From: Clostridia bacterium
GTDB taxonomy: Bacteria; Bacillota; Clostridia; Oscillospirales; CAG-272
Length of the DNA: 6,514 nucleotides
NCBI GenBank assembly: GCA_017958705.1
Contig: JAGDCE010000336.1
Coordinates: forward strand, 1-6,514
Direction of reading: 5' to 3'
Position numbers and translations under genes: made by a program. Each line of letters starts with the position of its first letter. Position 1 is the first letter of the stretch. Of the stretch, positions 5,690-6,514 are shown one piece after another. A model generated the notes under the pieces. It was not told the DNA's origin. It did not search any database and worked only from the letters and a program-made list of their open reading frames with translations.

Positions 5690-6514
5690 AAAAGAGCAAG
5701 AAAAAGATACCGGCTTTCTGGAAGGTCTATATCTTCACGGTCACCGCGATCGTGCTTCTGAGCGGCGTTTTCTTCATATTCCTCCGCGGTTATCTGCGCG
5801 GCTACGAAGAGACGGCGTCCGCGGAGCGCGCAGCGCAGTCCGCAGAGGCGGCGGCGCGCGAGAAGGAACGCGAAGAAAACGAGGCGAAGCGCATGTTTGA
5901 GGAACGCGATTCGGCGGAACGCGAGGCCGCGGGACTGCTTTCCCGGCGCGCCGCCGTCCTTGACGCGGTAAAGACCGCGTCGGACGCCGGATACGGCATA
6001 GCCGAACTGTCGCTCGGCGTGACCGCCGCTCAGACGGCGGAGAGGTTCGCCGCGGAGCTGGCGTCAAAAGGCGCCTCGGCGTTTTCCGATATCATAAACT
6101 GCCCCGTCGGCAAATACGAACTGAAGGAGAACGTGTATAAATACCTCGACTCGCTCGAAGGCGGCTACGTTCTGTCGCGCACCGGGGATCTGACGTTCTC
6201 CGTCACCCGCGGAGACGTCACCGGGACGCTGACGCTGACGGAGCAGCGCGACGAAAAAGGGCACAGGACGTACTCCGCCGGCAAAGTCGATCTGTCGATA
6301 CCGCTGTCGACGTACAAACTGCAGGCGCCCGAGAACGCCGCCGTCACGGCAAACGGCATAAAGGTCGACGACAAGCCTCGGCTCACCCCCGTGACCGTGC
6401 CGTCATTCGTGCCGAAATCGTTCAACGTACCCGCCGCGGCGGACTACGAGCTCGGCGGATTCATATACCGTCCGGCGCTTTCTGCGCAGGTCGACGGCGC
6501 CGACTGCCGTGTGA
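5686..6514 (+). CDS. Unidentified membrane-anchored coiled-coil protein (3' truncated by the window edge)
   Basis: The frame starts at ATG 5686, overlapping the previous stop by 4 bases, and stays open for 276 codons to the end of the window. I do not recognise the family. The N-terminus is basic (MKKSKKK), followed by one membrane segment (about 12-33). Residues about 40-85 are almost entirely Glu, Arg, Ala and Lys, which predicts a parallel coiled coil or long helix projecting from the membrane. An alpha-helical/beta-rich extracytoplasmic part follows (about 86-276), with alternating Thr/Leu strands (DLTFSVTRGDVTGTLTLT) and a segment with ENAAVTANGIKVDD. A single-span topology with N-terminus inside and C-terminus outside fits the positive-inside rule. 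There is no Shine-Dalgarno site, so initiation likely uses ribosomes finishing the NAGPA gene, and the two products may act together at the envelope. Base composition and ATA codon use match the neighbouring genes. Confidence 0.8.
   Translation, partial: MKKSKKKIPAFWKVYIFTVTAIVLLSGVFFIFLRGYLRGYEETASAERAAQSAEAAAREKEREENEAKRMFEERDSAEREAAGLLSRRAAVLDAVKTASDAGYGIAELSLGVTAAQTAERFAAELASKGASAFSDIINCPVGKYELKENVYKYLDSLEGGYVLSRTGDLTFSVTRGDVTGTLTLTEQRDEKGHRTYSAGKVDLSIPLSTYKLQAPENAAVTANGIKVDDKPRLTPVTVPSFVPKSFNVPAAADYELGGFIYRPALSAQVDGADCRV

Overview
The window looks like a chromosomal segment from a Clostridia-type member of the Bacillota, probably an uncultured, gut-associated lineage. Four observations support this: a GC-rich coding sequence that still uses the rare Ile codon ATA often, sigma-A type promoters in short AT-rich gaps, AGGAG ribosome-binding sites, and a transketolase split into two short genes. 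The lineage call is an inference from style; the sequence has no rRNA or other phylogenetic marker that would settle it. All genes lie on the + strand and no mobile-element gene is visible.

Bases 1-345: the last 19 codons of an unidentified gene end at 60. A strong intrinsic terminator follows (85-131), then a 94-base cluster of small palindromes spaced by TGATGA-type trimers (149-242), then a full-consensus promoter (284-312). Bases 346-2639: rbfA (30S ribosome maturation factor) and mnmG (wobble-uridine tRNA modification enzyme) overlap by 4 bases and form a translation-apparatus unit driven by that promoter.

Bases 2640-2736: a short AT-rich gap holds a second promoter (TTGATT-17-TATAAT). 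Its -35 box sits inside a perfect 10-bp inverted repeat that could be an operator. Bases 2737-4536: the N- and C-terminal subunits of transketolase, 12 bases apart, together make one thiamine-diphosphate enzyme of the non-oxidative pentose phosphate pathway.

Bases 4541-6514: two membrane-anchored surface proteins follow with almost no spacing. The first is a NAGPA-type (phosphodiester glycosidase) protein on a Thr/Pro-rich stalk. The second overlaps it by 4 bases, has one membrane segment followed by a charged coiled coil, is of unknown function, and runs off the window. No promoter or terminator is seen between 2737 and 6514, so the transketolase and envelope genes may share a transcript.

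Most of the window is ordinary housekeeping DNA. The least explained parts are the palindrome cluster, the dyad over the transketolase promoter, and the coupled pair of surface proteins.
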